Assembly (NCBI GenBank): GCA_950022295.1
Contig: OX465601.1
Span: 78,501,501-78,565,500 of the forward strand
Direction: 5' to 3'
Origin: Bromus sterilis
Taxonomy: Eukaryota; Streptophyta; Magnoliopsida; Poales; Poaceae
DNA: 64,000 bases
Shown in pieces: positions 48,624-60,409 of the stretch. How positions within the stretch are numbered: the first letter of the stretch is position 1; each line of letters opens with the position of its first letter. The notes beneath the pieces were generated by a model. That model had not been told where the DNA came from. It saw only the letters and a program-made list of their open reading frames with translations, and did not search any database. Both the position numbers and the translations under genes were made by a program.

Positions 48624-50495
48624 ATGCCTCCCCTCCTCACCTCACCCGCCTCCCTCTCCTCCTCCCCTCTCCGCCTCGCCTCCCGCCTCCGCGCCGGCGC
48701 CGCCCTCCGTCCGGCCTCCTCGTCGCACCCCCACCGCCGTCGCTTCTTCGCCCCCACCCAAACCGCCAGCACCAGCGGCGGGTTCGCGGCGATGAGCTGG
48801 CTCGGGAAGCTGGGGCTGGGGGGCGGGGGAAGCCCGCGCGCGTCGGAGGCGCAGGCGGCGCTGGCGCAGGGGCCCGACGAGGACAAGCCGGCGCCCGGGA
48901 ACGAGTTCGCGCAGTTCGGGGCCGGCTGCTTCTGGGGCGTGGAGCTGGTGTTCCAGCGCGTGCCCGGGGTCACGCGCACCGAGGTCGGCTACAGCCAGGG
49001 CGCCTTCCACGACCCCACCTACGAGGACGTCTGCTCCGGCGCCACCGGCCACAACGAGGTCGTCCGCGTCCAGTACGACCCCAACACCTGCAAGTTCGAC
49101 GACCTCCTCGACACCTTCTGGGCTCGCCACGACCCTACCACGCCCAATCGCCAGGTCCGTTACCGTCGTAACTCAATCCGATTGCAATCCAATTGCTGTT
49201 CCCCTCAATCTTACTTGGATTTCCTTTCCCTGGTTCCGAGTATGAGAATTCTCGAATTGGGGAAACAAAAATCTGGAGATTAAAGTTTTTGTATGGGGAA
49301 TTCTCGGTGGATTTTTGTGGGGAAATTGCTGAATTGATGCGCTAGAACAGGAACAGTTTATTGCGAAAATGAAAAAGGAGAAAGGAGAAGCAAAAAATTC
49401 GTCGCCTGAGAGATTCGAACTCTCGCGGGGAAACCCCATGTACTTAGCAGGCACACGCCTTAACCACTCGGCCAAAGCGACTTTTGTCTTGTTCCTGGCG
49501 TCAGTTCTACACACCAAGATGTGAACCAGAACATGCACCTCAAACCCATTATCGAACCTGCTTTTCTTAAACCGAATTTACGCAACCTTTTACCGAATAT
49601 CAGCGAGCCAAGCACTCCTGGGGAGTAGTAGCACTTGGGCATTGAGGTCTGCAAACTTGTTGCTCACCTGTTACATTTTCAGCGGAATAGGGGCATAGCA
49701 CCGGCCACCGGCAGAGTGTGTACCTGACTATTTTTCAGAGTAGCTACCTAACTAGACACTCTTCAGCGGTTGTATTAACATTTGCAGATTTGCCTTTAAA
49801 AAAAAACATTTGCAGTTTTGTGCTAAGCTAATAAGTGTTATGAGAGTGGTGGTAGTCTTGGCTGTTAGACTGAGCTGCAATATCCAACTATCCATTCGGT
49901 ATGAAGATTTTTCCTAACTGCTATGAACCTGACACCTTGACTGATTACTCATTATACCTGTGGACTGTGGTTGCCCTTTGTTAACTAATATTTCAAACTA
50001 GCTCTTAGCCTTTTAAACTATGCTATGGAAGCTTTTCAATCTCTGATGTGAAGAACTTACTTGAATCTCTGAAAAGTATCGAGAAGCTCATTTGATTCCG
50101 AGCAATGGAACTTGTTTCTGGACATCCGTATAATCCCATTTTCTGAACTTGTTTCGGACAAATGGCAGCACTTCAGTATCTTTTCTTAAAGGTTCATCAC
50201 TTGTGCTATTGAACAAATACATTTTTGAAATATGTGCACGCAGGGGGGCGATGTCGGGACGCAGTACAGGTCGGGGATCTACTACTACACCCCGGAGCAG
50301 GAGAAGGCGGCGCTGGAGTCTCTGGAGAAGCAGCAGAAGGTTCAGAACCGGAAGATAGTCACCGAGATCCTCCCGGCCAAGAGGTTCTACAGGGCGGAGG
50401 AGTACCACCAGCAGTACCTTGAGAAGGGCGGCCGCTTTGGCTTCAAGCAGTCCGCGCAGAAGGGCTGCAACGACCCCATCCGCTGCTACGGATGA
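48624..50495 (+). CDS. MSRA4: Peptide methionine sulfoxide reductase A, plastid type
   Basis: MsrA reduces methionine-S-sulfoxide in oxidised proteins, using thioredoxin-type reductants. Two exons, 48624-49154 and 50244-50495, join at CAG/GTCCG...GCAG/GGGG in phase 0 and give 260 residues. The catalytic motif is GCFWGVE with Cys102; EYHQQYLEKGG and the resolving-cysteine tail GCNDPIRCYG follow. The first 56 residues are rich in Ser, Ala, Arg and Pro and poor in acids, as chloroplast transit peptides are; a second ATG at codon 57 (MSWLGKLGLG) could give a form without it. Length and layout match the plastid MSRA4 of rice as I remember it. The 1.09-kb intron carries an antisense tRNA gene. No lesion seen. 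Confidence 0.93.
49401..49481 (-). tRNA. trnS-GCU: tRNA-Ser(GCT), decoding AGC/AGU
   Basis: The 81-nt minus-strand sequence folds as a class II tRNA: acceptor stem GTCGCTT with AGGCGAC (one G-T pair), D-arm GGCCGAGTGGTTAAGGC, anticodon stem TGTGC/GTACA around loop CTGCTAA (anticodon GCT), a long variable arm GGGG-TTT-CCCC, and T-arm GAGAGTTCGAATCTCTC. A-box and B-box (GGTTCGAAT-like GAGTTCGAATC) match pol III promoters. A run of six T starts a few bases after the 3' end. It lies antisense in the MSRA intron. The intact stems argue for a nuclear functional gene, not a pseudogene. Confidence 0.95.
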
Positions 50496-50884
50496 ACGAG
50501 CATGCTGACCAGCCAGCAAGCAGTATATTCGAGTTGAGAGAGCTGCCTGAATAATAGTGGATCACAGCTGAATTTCACTGCAATTTTCCTAGCTGTTGTG
50601 CCACCTAAATCCAAGGATTGTAAGAGAGAAGAAAGTTATCACAACTATATTTTGTTAGTGTTGAATTACCGTCGTCCTTAGGATAAATTGTGGCATGGGT
50701 TGTTAATAAATTCCATTTGATTGTGGTAAAAACGTAGTACAAGCACTTACGAAATGATGCCATAAGATTTACCTGTAAAAATCAGTTTTATTACAAATGT
50801 TAGTGTCAGTTGGATTGATTTTGTAGTGGACAACACTCTAGCCATATTGATTTTGTCCTCTCGAGAAGAGAAGACATGCATGCT
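50496..50884 (+). other. 3' UTR and flank of the MSRA gene
   Basis: AT-rich sequence after the stop codon with no ORF of note. AATAAA-like words (GTTAATAAATTCC near 50703) could direct polyadenylation. Confidence 0.5.
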
Positions 50885-51432
50885 TGTCTAGATTCTAAGG
50901 TGATACCTGGAGAGAATGTTGTCGCTCAACATAAATTTGTGATGGCTGATTTTTGCTTTCAGATTCGTGTCCAGCGGGGTAAAAGTGCCAAAGTCGCTAG
51001 AACGAAGTGGTGAAAGCTTAAGGGGTAGGCAGCTCTGGCTTTCAAGGAGAGAGTTATGAAGAAGAGTCTTTGAAGGAACAATATATGGATGAAGATGATG
51101 ACTTGCTTTCGGAGGATAGCTTGAGAGGAGTTTGGGTAACCAGGTGGTGGAACGATGATGTCCAAAAATCTATTAATGAGAAGACAATGTTTTTCGGACG
51201 CCTATACTTGGATAGGAGTGCAAAGAACATAGATAAATACAAAATGGCGAAGAAGACAACAAAGCGAGTTGTGAGTAAAGATAGGGGCGGACGTATGAGG
51301 ACCTCTACTAGCGTTTAAAACGAAGAAAGGTGAAAGGGACATCTATAAGATGGCCAAGATCCGAGAGAGAAAGACGAGGGATGTCAACGAGGTGAGATGC
51401 ATCAAGGAAGAAGCATATCGGCTTTTTGAAAG
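50885..51432 (+). pseudogene. LINE fragment (region upstream of reverse transcriptase)
   Basis: Broken frames read VIPGENVVAQHKFVMADFCF, then IRVQRGKSAKVARTKW followed by a stop and KLKG, then TRWWNDDVQKSINEKTMFF with LYLDRSAKNIDKYKMAKKTT, and MAKIRERKTRDVNEVRCIKE. These follow the order found between endonuclease and reverse transcriptase in common plant LINE ORF2 proteins. Stops and frameshifts are present, and the fragment ends abruptly near 51432 at other repetitive DNA. Confidence 0.75.
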
Positions 51433-51436
51433 GATC

Positions 51437-53198
51437 AAGATAGACCTAGAGGGGGGGGGGTGAATAGGTTATATTACAATTTTTAGCACTACTTAGCAAT
51501 TTTAGGCAATAATGCGGAAGATAAATATGTGCCTAACAATTGCAAAGGTGAACTAGATAAGATAAGGTAAACAACAAGCACAATATAATAAAGCAAGTGA
51601 GGGATAAACAATAAGATAACAACAATGTAGTGTAAGTAAAAGGGGAAAGAGTAGGGATAACCGAATGACGTGAGGACAATGATGTATCCCGATGTTCACT
51701 TCCTTGGAGGGGAAGCTACTCACCGTTCGGAGAGAGTGGGTGAAACCATGAAGGCACACCAACGCCACGAAGGCTCACTCTATTCCCCTTGAGATATCAC
51801 CATGAAGGCGATTCCCAAACACTATCGGTTGACCTTAAATGTGGTCACCAAACCCTCACAAACTCAACATGGGTAATCACAATGGTCGATTCCTCTTCGA
51901 AGAACTCCTACCCGCCTAGGAGTCTCCAACCTCCAAGAGTAACAAGATCAATGGGGAATGCTCAAGACTTGCTCAAAACACGATTTTCTTTGGTTGAAAA
52001 ATGGAGAAGGGCCGAATCTATCACTTGGTGAAAGATCCAAAGAACTTTCAAGAATCTCTCCGGGATTTGATATTTGGTGAAGGAGAGAGTGAGAGGGATC
52101 ACTTGTGTTCTTATGAGTGATTGGAGTGAAGTGGTCAACCCTCACAAGTGGGTGTGAGGGGGTATTTATAGTCCAAGGGCCGAAATGGCCGTTGGGGCGT
52201 TAAGCTGTGCAAATGTCGGACGTCCGAACTCCAACTGTCGGACGTCCGCGGACGTCCGAACTATGTCGGACGTCCGAAATGTTCTTGAGGAAACACAGTG
52301 AAGAATGCCTGGTAGTAGCCAGTGAACCAGGTCCCGGACGTCCGGCAGGGGTCGGACGTCCGAAAGCCGTCGGACTTCCGTCCAATTTGGGAGGCCTACT
52401 GACCTTGATGCCATAATGTGTAATGTGAACTTACAGACGTTCGACAGGTTTCGGACGTGCGGAACGCGACGGACTTGCGACCATGTTTGCAGGTCTACTG
52501 ACCATGCGAAATATATACTCTGCGAGTGAAATGTCGGACGTCCAAAAGTCAGGGCAGAGAGACATTGTAAATTTAAACTGTGTTGTGTATGTTTTAAAGT
52601 GATTTGAGAAAATCTTAAACACATCTACACCGATCCCCTCTTAAAATTGTGGGGATCCCTATACTCAAGAATAACCGAAAAAACTTATGCTTCAACTTCG
52701 TTGGTTCCATATCTTGAGATATTGATAATATCAATGGTCCATGATCCACCACCACAACGATTCGAGGACTAATACCCGAGATATACTTGACAAACATTAT
52801 TAGTCCCCTATATGTATATTGTCATCGACATAAAAATATGATTAAGGGAATGATTGCACTTTCAATCTCCCCCTTTTTGGTAGTTAATGACAACGTACAT
52901 ATAGCTCCCAAAGATATACACATTTTATCTTTAGTGGGATCAAGTTTTAGTATGAACTCCCCCTCAATGTGTGCATATAAGATTCTTGACTTTAAGCAAG
53001 GTGCACAAATTGAGAGAAGTCCCATCACCATGATTATGAGGCACAATTGCAAACCATAGGTCATATAATTTGAAACTCCCAATATATAAAGGTGACAATG
53101 TGAATTACAAGCACATGATAACCATATATGACCATAAGAAAAGAAACACATGCCAATATAATTCATGCCAAGACACATAAAACGACACCATGCATAGC
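51437..53198 (-). mobile_element. Part of an older retroelement, minus orientation, split by the Gypsy insertion
   Basis: It begins with a run of G in CCTAGAGGGGGG...GTGAATAGG, a junction word I associate with Triticeae Copia-type internal regions read on the minus strand. There are no long ORFs. The segment contains the cluster of GGACGTCC palindromes (separate entry). At 53199-53203 the ACCAA duplication marks where the Tat-type element entered; the host sequence resumes at 62193. I could not find a paired LTR. Confidence 0.45.
52213..52545. repeat. Cluster of palindromes TCGGACGTCCGA and variants
   Basis: Copies occur near 52216, 52236, 52247, 52262, 52333, 52350 and 52533, with decayed forms (CGGACTTCCG, CGGACGTGCGG, CGGACTTGCG) near 52370, 52453 and 52469. 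The perfect 12-mer is self-complementary, and two copies overlap as GGACGTCCGCGGACGTCC. Spacing is irregular, so it is not a tandem array. Confidence 0.85.
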
Positions 53199-53203
53199 AC
53201 CAA

Positions 53204-53634
53204 TGACGAGGGGGTGACCCCACGACTCCTATGGATGGGCCTACCGGTGTACCCAAAGACAAAAGGCCCACGAAGATACCGCCTGGGCTCAGCCTTGGCC
53301 CACTAGTGGCACCGACGTAGGAGTCTGCGACTCGTAAGGAAGGTGCAAACCTGCCGTGCGGTACAAGATTAGGGTTAGAAAACCTCATCTGTAATCCAAG
53401 ACGGATTCCCCGAGACCTAGCCTAGTATATAAGGGCTAGGAGGGGAGACGTCAAGATGGACCAATACACAATCTGTAACCCTAGCCTTGGCCTCCCCTGT
53501 AATCGCATATCCAATCAATAATATCGAGCAGGAACGTCTCCTTCTGTTAGCCGACGATCTATCGTCCAACCTGTGCCTCTGATGACTAACCCAGGGTCCC
53601 TGACCATGGGATTTGCCGGGGTTAATCCCCGTCA
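53204..53634 (+). repeat. 5' LTR of the Tat-type element (431 bp) and adjacent primer site
   Basis: A TATA box, TATATAAG, is at 53426-53433. ATTGACGCCGTCTGTGGG follows immediately at 53635 and matches the position and style of grass Gypsy primer binding sites. The 3' LTR is 16 bp longer, mainly by a 15-bp partial duplication around TGCGCACTAGCC (about 62026-62041). Confidence 0.93.
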
Positions 53635-54179
53635 ATTGACGCCGTCTGTGGGAACTACACGGTTTGGAATTACGATCTCGGCGGTTCCGTCTTCAACAAG
53701 CCACAACTCAAGAGCAAGAACCAGATCCAATCCACCCAAAGAATTCAAGATTACGACAAACATCTCTGCCGCCCCATCAAGATCGCTCGGCCTGCAGCTG
53801 TGCCAAGACCAATACTATGGCGGCAACCGAGCCCACCGCCAGTGAAGGAGAACTCGACGACCCAAAAGAAAGGCGCGAGGGTTCTACACAGAGATCCCGA
53901 TCGACGAGCTATAACACGAAGCAGAGGACCCGCCGACCACTCGACGACCCACCGCCACCCAGGCACTCGCCGCACAACAAGACACCGACTCCGAGCTCGA
54001 GATCAGCGATCGTCAAGATCATCGCCAGCGAAGAAGAAATCGACGACCTAGAAGACACGCGCGAGGATTCTACGAAGAGAACCCACTCGACGAGTCGCAC
54101 TATACAGCTACGCGCTCGCCGACCACTCGACGACCCGCCGCCGTGCGGACAGCGACTCTGAGACCCAGACCGGCGAATA

Positions 54180-57100
54180 CTACGACCCATATCGAAGACC
54201 AGACGAATTCGCCAACCTTATAAGGAACCAGAATCTAAGCGAGGGGATCGAAATTGACCCGCGAGTTCACGAGCACCCAACGGATCACGCGCTGTTCTTC
54301 CGAATCTCAAGGAGGAAACGACACGCCGGATCCAGCAAACTCACGGTCAGGGAACAACTAGAAGGACCCTGAACGATCCACTGCTTCGAAGACAACTGGG
54401 GATACATCAGATCGGGTCACACTCTGGGAGACTGCCGCCTGTTCAACGAACTCGCCGACAGCCTCAAGGAAGAAAAACAACGAGAAGCGAAGCGCACCCG
54501 ACGAACCGAGCAGTCGACGACTCCAAGTCCCGAGAGACGCTCCAACCCGACTCAAGGACAGGTATACACGATCCAAGAAGGCAGGGTATCGCAATCCCAA
54601 CAGGACGCCTACACCCTGCAAGCCAAAGCAGTTGAGAACCTAAACACAGCCGAAGTTTACCAGCTACACGACGCAAAAACCAGTATCACGTTCTCCCAGA
54701 GCGATCACCCACCTGCAGTCCCAAGGCCGGGGCACGCGCCCCTGGTACTCGACGCTAAAATTGGAGGATACGACATGGACAAAATCTTCATGGATGGAGG
54801 CAGCAGCATGAACATAATCTTCGTCAGCACCCTACACAAGATGCTGATCCCACGGTCAGTATGGAAAAAATCAAGCACCGTGTTATACGGAGTAGTCCCA
54901 GGAGAAGCGGCTACTTCCCTTGGAATAGTCAAGCTCGAAGTTGTCTTCGGCAGCAGACGCAATTTCTCAAGACACACCCTCGAGTTCGAAGTACTCGATT
55001 GGCAGTCGCAGTACCACGCCATACTGGGACGTCCAGCATTCGCGCAATTCATGGCGGTTCCGCACTACGCCTACCTCAAACTCAAGATGCCGGGATCCGC
55101 GGGCGACATTACAGTCAACGGTAGCTTCACCAAATCAGACCAATGTGATCGTGATTTACACAAAGTCTCGGACACCTTTGGAGCCGAGCAAGAACTCACA
55201 GAAATAGCCATGGCGACAGACAAAAGTATCTTTCTGCTAGCAAGCCGAAGCGAGTCAAAAGAGTATGGGCGATACTTCAGGATTGACAGCGACACGGTCA
55301 CCCACAAGGTGCACCCGACGGACCCAGAAAAAACAGTCCGCGTGTACGCCCACCTCCCGGAAGAGCAAGCGACTGCCGTCATCGCTTTCCTCCGCGAGGA
55401 ATGGGAAATCTTTTCCTGGTGCCCAGCCGACATGCCAGGAGTACCGCGCGAGTTCGCGGAACACGCGTTGCGCATCAAGCCAAACACCAAGCCAGTGAAG
55501 CAAGCACTACGAAGATTCTCAGAACCCAAGCGCAGAGCAATCGGGGAGGAGGTCAACCGATTACTCGACGCCCAATTCATCCGAGAGACGAAGAAAGCCA
55601 CTTGGATCGCCAACCCTGTGCTGGTCCCCAAGAAAGACACAAACGTGCTGCGAATGTGCGTCGACTATGTGCCAGTCAACAAATACTGCCCAAAGGATCA
55701 CTTTCCCCTGCCAAGAATCGATCAGATAATCAACTCGACAGCAGGATGCGATCTACTATTGTTCCTCGACGCCTACTCAGGATACAATCAGATCAGGATG
55801 AAGGAAGAAGACGAAGATCATACATCATTCATCACCCCTTACGGCGTATTTTGCTACAGGACAATGCCCTTCGGACTCAAGAACGCTGGCGCCACATACC
55901 AGCGGATGATGCAAGCCTACTTGAAAGAGCAAATCGGAAGAAACGTGCAGGTCTACGTGGACGACATCGTCATCAAAACTTACAGTGCAAACACGCTACT
56001 CGACGACCTGCGCGAGACCTTCGCAACACTCAACAAGTACAGAATCGAGCTCAACCCGAAGAAGTGCGCATTTGGCGTCCCAGCCGGGAAGCTGCTCGGG
56101 TACATGGTCTCCGCTCGAGGAATCGAAGCGAACTCTGAGAAAGTTCAAGCTATCGCTAGGATGCAGGAGCCAATCGACATCAAAGGCGCGCAACAGCTCA
56201 CCGGAAGACTCGCAGCCTTGAGTCGTTTTATCAGCAGATTGGGAGAGCGCACACTGCCATTCTACCAGCTGCTCAGAAAAGGGGAGAAATTCGAGTGGAC
56301 AGAAGAAGCCCGCAAAGCATTCGCGTACCTGAAGATGACACTCTCGACCCCACCGATCTTGGCGGTACCCAAAGAACGAGAAAAGCTGTACCTCTATGTG
56401 GCAGCACGCAACAGCGTGGTAAGCACAACACTCGTCGTCGAGCGCACAAAAGAAGGCAAGGTCCAGAGCATACAAAGGCGGATCTACTACCTCAGCATGC
56501 TCTTGACAAAATCCCAGCAGCGGTACCCGCACTACCAGAAGCTACTACTGGCCATCATCACGACCTCAAGAAAGGTGTCGCACTACTTCGATGAACACCC
56601 TATCACAATCGTGAGCAGCGCACCACTCGCGGACATCGTCAACAACCCCGGAGCGACCGGGCGAGTCGCCGAGTGGAACATTGAGCTCAGCCCGCGGGAC
56701 CCGCAGTTCAAGCACCCAACAGCAATCAAGGCCCAAGTCCTCCCAGATTTTCTAGTCGAGTGGACGGAGGTCCAGACACCAACCCCCCCGGACCTATCGA
56801 ACTCATGGACAATGTTTTTCGATGGGTCTAAAAGACAGCAAGGAGCCGGAGTAGGAGTTGTTCTGGTCTCCCCCAAAGGAACAAAGCTCAAATACGTCCT
56901 CCAGATCCACTTCAGCCACGCCTCCAACAACGAAGCCGAATACGAGGCACTGCTCTATGGCATGCGCATGGCCAAAACATGCGGTGCCACTCGCCTCGTA
57001 ATCTACGGAGACTCCAACCTCGTCGTCCAGCAGGCGATGAAAGACTGCAATGCAGTAGCCGACAACATGGCGGCCTATCAGAAGCTCTACAACACGCTCG

Positions 57101-58408
57101 AAGGAAGTTTCGACGGTTGAGAGCTCAATTATATCCCCAGAACAAACAACACAAAAGCCGACGAACTCGCAAACATCGACTCGACTCGAGGACCAGTACC
57201 ACCCGGCGTCTTCCTCGAAAGCATCAGCCAGAGATCCATCAAAGTAAAAACAGCAGCACCCGAGACAGCTGTACATGACGGCACCACCGAGCCAACACAG
57301 GTGGCATCAGCAAGTCCATCCGAAGGCAACAACAGCCAAGCGGTCGAACCTACAGATCCAACAACACTCGAAGGACCAACATGGACAAAACCGTTCCTCC
57401 GATTCTTAATCTAAGGCACGCTACCGCAAGACGTCACAGAAGCTCGGCGCATCAGTCGTCGATCCAAGGCATTCACAGTGATCAACAGACAGTTATACAA
57501 GCACAACATCACCTAGATAATCCAAAAGTGCATCGACGAAGAAGACGGCAAAGCCCTACTGCTCGAAATCCACGAGGGTACTTGCGGGCACCACGCGAGC
57601 AGTCGAGTGCTCATGTCCAAAGCATTCCGAGCAGGGTTTTATTGGCCCACTGCGATGAAAAACGCAGAAGACATCGTGCGGCGTTGCATCGCCTGTCAAA
57701 AATTCGCCAGCAGACCGCACGCTCCAGCCTCAGAACTCAAGACCATACCACTATCATGGCCGTTCGCCACTTGGGGAATCGACATGGTGGGCCCGCTCAA
57801 GAAATCATCAAAGGGAGGAAGAACACACCTGCTAGTAGCAGTCGACAAGTTCACCAAGTGGATCGAAGCAGTGCCCAACACCAGCTCCACAGCGCTCACG
57901 ACAGTGAATTTTATCAAATCAATCATCTTCAGGTTCGGAGTACCACACAACATCATCACAGACAATGGTACGAACTTCACAGCGGCAGAATTCCAAAACT
58001 TCTGCGAAGAACTGGGAATCAAAATCAACTACGCATCAGTCGCGCACCCGCAGTCCAACGGCCAGGTGGAGAAAGCAAATGGCCTAGTATGCGGAGGAAT
58101 CAAAAAACGGCTCCTTGCACCACTCGAGCAGGCCGCAGGCAACTAGGTAGGACAAGCTGCGCACCTACCAAAGCAGCCGCCTGCGCACCTACCAAAGCAG
58201 CCGCCTGCGCACCAGAACCTTCAACAAAGGCGACCTTGTCCTATGACTCATACAAGAAAAAGTCCACAAGCTTGCCCCCCAATGGGAAGGACCGTTCATA
58301 GTTTCAGAAGTCATAGGAGGAGGCACCTATAGACTGAAGAACCCGAAGACTGACGAGGACGTGGGGAATCCATGGAACATAGCGAACCTACGCCTGTTCT
58401 ACCCATAG
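54180..58408 (+). pseudogene. gag-pol of the Tat-type element, several stops and an integrase deletion
   Basis: One frame carries everything up to the integrase. It has a gag remnant with a zinc-knuckle-like HCFEDNWGYIRSGHTLGDC (after TGA at 54370-54372); protease MDGGSSMN; reverse transcriptase with CVDYVPVNKYCPKDHFPLPR and catalytic YVDDI; RNase H (YLYVAARNSVVSTTLVVE); a second RNase H (MFFDGSKRQQGAGVG, NNEAEYEAL, IYGDSNLV); and integrase with CGHH...CIACQ, Asp in GIDMVGP, Asp in TDNGTNF and Glu in VEKANG. Stops: TGA 57118-57120, TAA 57412-57414, TAG 57514-57516 and TAG 58144-58146. The integrase then jumps to its C-terminal part (TFNKGDLVL, WEGPFIVSEV), having lost most of the middle. Most of gag capsid is also missing. 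Confidence 0.9.
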
Positions 58409-58489
58409 TCTCCACCCGTCATGCTCAACTGGCAACTCATGTAACCCCTCGACGCAATAAAATGATGTTGCCCAAATACTACCACCTCA

Positions 58490-58976
58490 AAGCACTCGGG
58501 GGCTCGAGTACAAAACTCCCCCCGAGAGACGCTATCGTCGCTCACGCGATCTTTCACCAAAGCACTCGGGGGCTCGAGTACAAACTCCCCCCGAGAGACG
58601 CTATTGTCGCTCACGCGATCTTTGACAAAAGCACTCGAGGGCTCGAGTACAAACTCCCCCCGAGAGACGCTATCGTCGCTCACGGGATCTTCACTCAAAG
58701 CACTCGGGGGCTCGAGTACAAAAACTCCCCCCCCGAGAGACGCTATCGTCGCTCATGCGATCTTTCACTCAAAGCACTCAGGGTCTCGAGTACAAAAACT
58801 CCCCCCGAGAGACGCTATCGTCGCTCACGCGATCTTTCACCAAAGCACTCGGGGGCTCGAGCACAAACTCCCCTTGAGTGACACTATCGGCGCTCACGCG
58901 ATCTTTACTTAAAACCACTCGGGGGCTCGAGCACCATCTTTCCCCGAGAGACGCTATCGTCGCTCACGCAGCCCGA
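58490..58976 (+). repeat. Tandem array of seven 66-74 bp units in the Tat-type element
   Basis: Each unit starts GCACTCGGGGGCTCGAGTAC and continues with CTCCCCCCGAGAGACGCTAT and CGTCGCTCACGCGATCTTTC. Starts fall near 58493, 58562, 58630, 58698, 58770, 58844 and 58912. The core CACTCGGGGGCT recurs at about 59156 and 59275 and in the polypurine-tract position at 61728-61740, next to the 3' LTR. Open frames through the array are composition artefacts. Confidence 0.93.
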
Positions 58977-59690
58977 AACTTAAAGGGTCCAAGAAAAAAC
59001 CCCTGACAGGCGCCACCTGCTGAAAACTGTTCGGAATCAAAGGGAAGACACGGCTACAACCAGATGGAACACCAAGTACTATGGAGAAATATGGATGGAG
59101 AGCAGGACACAGACAATCCTTTAGTCTTCACCTGATTTCCAACGATCACCTAACGACTCGGGGGCTACTCCCATCGGGAGCGCCGTCGCGCACCCGATAA
59201 AAAACGCCAGTTAACAAAAGAACGACAAAGGAAGCAAATTTCAGCCTACTTTCGACTCTACAACTCGAATGTAGCCTCGGGGGCTACTCCCATCGGGAGC
59301 GCTGTCACGCACCCGATAGAATCCACAGTACAAGGGCTTGATGGACTCAAAGACAACTCTCGTTGAAAGAATTCACAAACAACTCATACAACAAGGACTC
59401 GAAGACAGGTCACATTACAAAGGACTCGAACACATTACAAGACCCGAGTACATTGGATAGAAGGCAGCTCTCATTACTCGAAGACAATCCTCATTACATG
59501 GAGAACTAACCTAGTTACAAAGACACAAGCAGCCGACAAGACTACAACACCAATCACCCAAGGAATTACGACTTCTACATGTGAGCCCATGCCAGGGAGA
59601 TTGGCGCCAATATGGCGAGCATCATCACAGACAAAGGAGTCGAAGCAGCCAGCTCACGATGTCAATGACATAACAAAAGGTGAAGCTCGA
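58977..59690 (+). other. Non-coding tail of the Tat-type element
   Basis: Between the array and the antisense ORF there are two copies of CTCGGGGGCTACTCCCATCG (about 59157 and 59276) followed by GGAGCGC and CACGCACCCGATA, about 120 bp apart, then AC-rich DNA with loose ACTCGAAGACA and CATTACA repeats. No gene. Confidence 0.5.
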
Positions 59691-59950
59691 CTTATTTGCG
59701 GAGCACCGAAGCCGATGCTCCACCAGCTTCTTCTCCAGCTCCACCCGAGCTGCCGACGAAGATGACGCCGCTGCCTCCAGTTCTACAAGGTCGCCTGGCG
59801 GGCCCGCTTGATCGATGGCTTGATGTCGAGGTCCTCTGCAGAGCTGGAAGACACAACATCACCACCCGAGGAGGCGCCAGAGGATGAAGCCGTTGAAGAC
59901 ATGGTCGTAGGACTCCCCGACCTGCTGGAATTGTCGCTGCTTGTCTCCTG

Positions 59951-60409
59951 CTAGGATGGATCCATGCGATTGCCGCTCGGGTCAAAAGCGCGGATGGTGA
60001 GAGTATTTTCGCCATCAAAACGGCAACAAAGAGTATCACCATCACGCAAGTTCAAACGCCGGGAAAACGACTTCCAGCCAAAACCAAGAAAAATCAAGCG
60101 GGAACTGTCGGTTTCCAACCCAACATAAGAAGGAGGCCGGGAGCACCCCTGAAGAAGAAGAAGCAGGCCATCCAGGCTACGCTCAGAAACAATGACAGCA
60201 AATGCAGAAGGAAGAAGAATGCGAGCAGCGTTCCGGCCACGGACGCGTAGGAGAAAGTCGTAGCATCAAACACCCTCCTCTGAGGAAGAGGAAGAAGACA
60301 TCAAGACTACACCACGACGGCCACCGCGAGAAGAGCGCGGAGCACGACCACCGCGGCCACGGCGAACCCGGCCGCGACTAGTCATACCTGCACCTCTCTT
60401 TGGCCCCAT
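59951..60409 (-). CDS. Antisense ORF of the Tat-type element, B3-like protein, one internal stop
   Basis: The ATG at 60409 opens a frame beginning MGPKRGAGMTSRGRVRRGRG, very rich in Arg and Gly, then a Ser-rich stretch. TGA at 60268-60266 interrupts it. Beyond it the same frame continues with RVRGRNAARILLPSAFAV, then GLETDSSRLIFLGFGWKSF, LRDGDTLCCRF and TLTIRAFDP, ending at TAG 59953-59951 (152 residues). The second half resembles the plant B3 DNA-binding domain in its LLP...F, GWKSF and L-x-x-GD spacing. The stop could come from CGA. Tat-group elements are known to carry antisense ORFs in this place. The DNA-binding role is inference. Confidence 0.6.

Noticed and set aside
58604..58912. ORFs of 100-170 codons in the array of the Tat-type element
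   Set aside because: They consist only of the translated 66-74 bp unit in several frames and have no separate support.
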